A stretch of 20,964 nt of DNA, taken from contig JBDNFD010000137.1 of the NCBI GenBank assembly GCA_041689995.1, forward strand, positions 1 through 20,964. Direction: 5' to 3'. Positions 20,728 through 20,964 of this stretch are shown here, in pieces. Position numbers and translations under genes: made by a program. The stretch's first letter is position 1, and each line of letters begins with the position of its first letter. Origin of the DNA: DASSWG01 sp041689995 (GTDB lineage Bacteria; Bacteroidota; Bacteroidia; Flavobacteriales; Flavobacteriaceae). The notes under the pieces are model-generated. The model made no database searches, was not told where the DNA came from, and was given only the letters and a program-made list of their open reading frames with translations.

Positions 20728-20964
20728 ATGGAACATTATTATCCTTTTCCTAAAAATTTGAAAACTATCTTGATTGCCTTTGTTTGCTTGGCATCGAGTG
20801 GTGTATTTGCTCAAAGTGGAATGACCCTGCAATGGAATTCCGAAGTAGGTTGTTTGGAATATGGCGAAGAGCGCTATAAAGATGAACCCGTGCCTATTGA
20901 AGAAATTTCATTGGATGATTGCATCAAGGTATGTAAAAATTCCGTGGTTTCCTATATCCTTCAA
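20728..20964 (+). CDS. partial gene for a secreted protein (5' end only)
   Basis: An open frame of 79 codons runs off the window end. It starts MEHYYPFPKNLKTILIAFV and has a signal peptide with probable cleavage after VFA (residue 28, before Gln29). The mature part begins QSGMTLQWNSEVGCLEYGEERYKDE, and Cys42, Cys65 and Cys69 are visible. The start resembles those of large Bacteroidota exported proteins that carry repeats and a C-terminal sorting domain, but nothing downstream can be seen, so the function is unknown. Confidence 0.75.
   Translation, partial: MEHYYPFPKNLKTILIAFVCLASSGVFAQSGMTLQWNSEVGCLEYGEERYKDEPVPIEEISLDDCIKVCKNSVVSYILQ

Overview
The window looks like a chromosomal segment from a low-GC member of the Bacteroidota, most likely family Flavobacteriaceae. 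Supporting signs are a Por-type (type IX) C-terminal sorting domain, an exosortase of the XrtF type with its partner protein, an alpha-beta fused 2-oxo acid dehydrogenase E1, promoter-like TAnnTTTG boxes, and start codons without Shine-Dalgarno sequences.

Positions 1-11169 (all + strand) hold a catabolic cluster: a PaaJ-type thiolase, PaaZ (aldehyde dehydrogenase + MaoC hydratase, with an added C-terminal DinB/DUF1569-like domain), an enoyl-CoA hydratase/isomerase family protein, a PaaY-type hexapeptide protein, and the E2 and fused E1 of a 2-oxo acid dehydrogenase complex. Thiolase, PaaZ and PaaY point to the phenylacetyl-CoA pathway. The dehydrogenase may supply an acyl-CoA to it.

The unusual aspect is that every gap between these metabolic genes is occupied. 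In order: a MazEF pair; two palindromic repeats; a decayed four-helix-bundle ORF with partial inverted repeats; a GIY-YIG nuclease ORF bracketed by inverted copies of a 20-bp palindrome; a GxxExxY ORF bracketed by 26-bp inverted repeats; and a VapBC pair followed by a 108-bp duplicate of the E1 3' end. The palindrome also lies in frame inside the E2 linker and forms the PaaY C-terminus. The candidate novel system here is a set of small inverted-repeat cassettes, each carrying a small nuclease-like or bundle protein, that insert at ORF edges without breaking the operon.

Positions 11240-13773 hold a YbcI/DUF457 membrane hydrolase (-), a TetR-family regulator (-) broken by a single-base frameshift, a dyad that could be its operator, and folE (+). 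Positions 13886-16739 hold cysS, yidD, xrtF and the XrtF-associated membrane protein (+). Positions 16772-17847 hold a DUF3347 lipoprotein and a Cys-rich four-helix copper-storage-like protein. Positions 17995-20373 hold a luciferase-like flavin monooxygenase and a secreted T9SS cargo protein (both -). The window ends inside a secreted-protein gene (+). No rRNA, tRNA or CRISPR array was seen.
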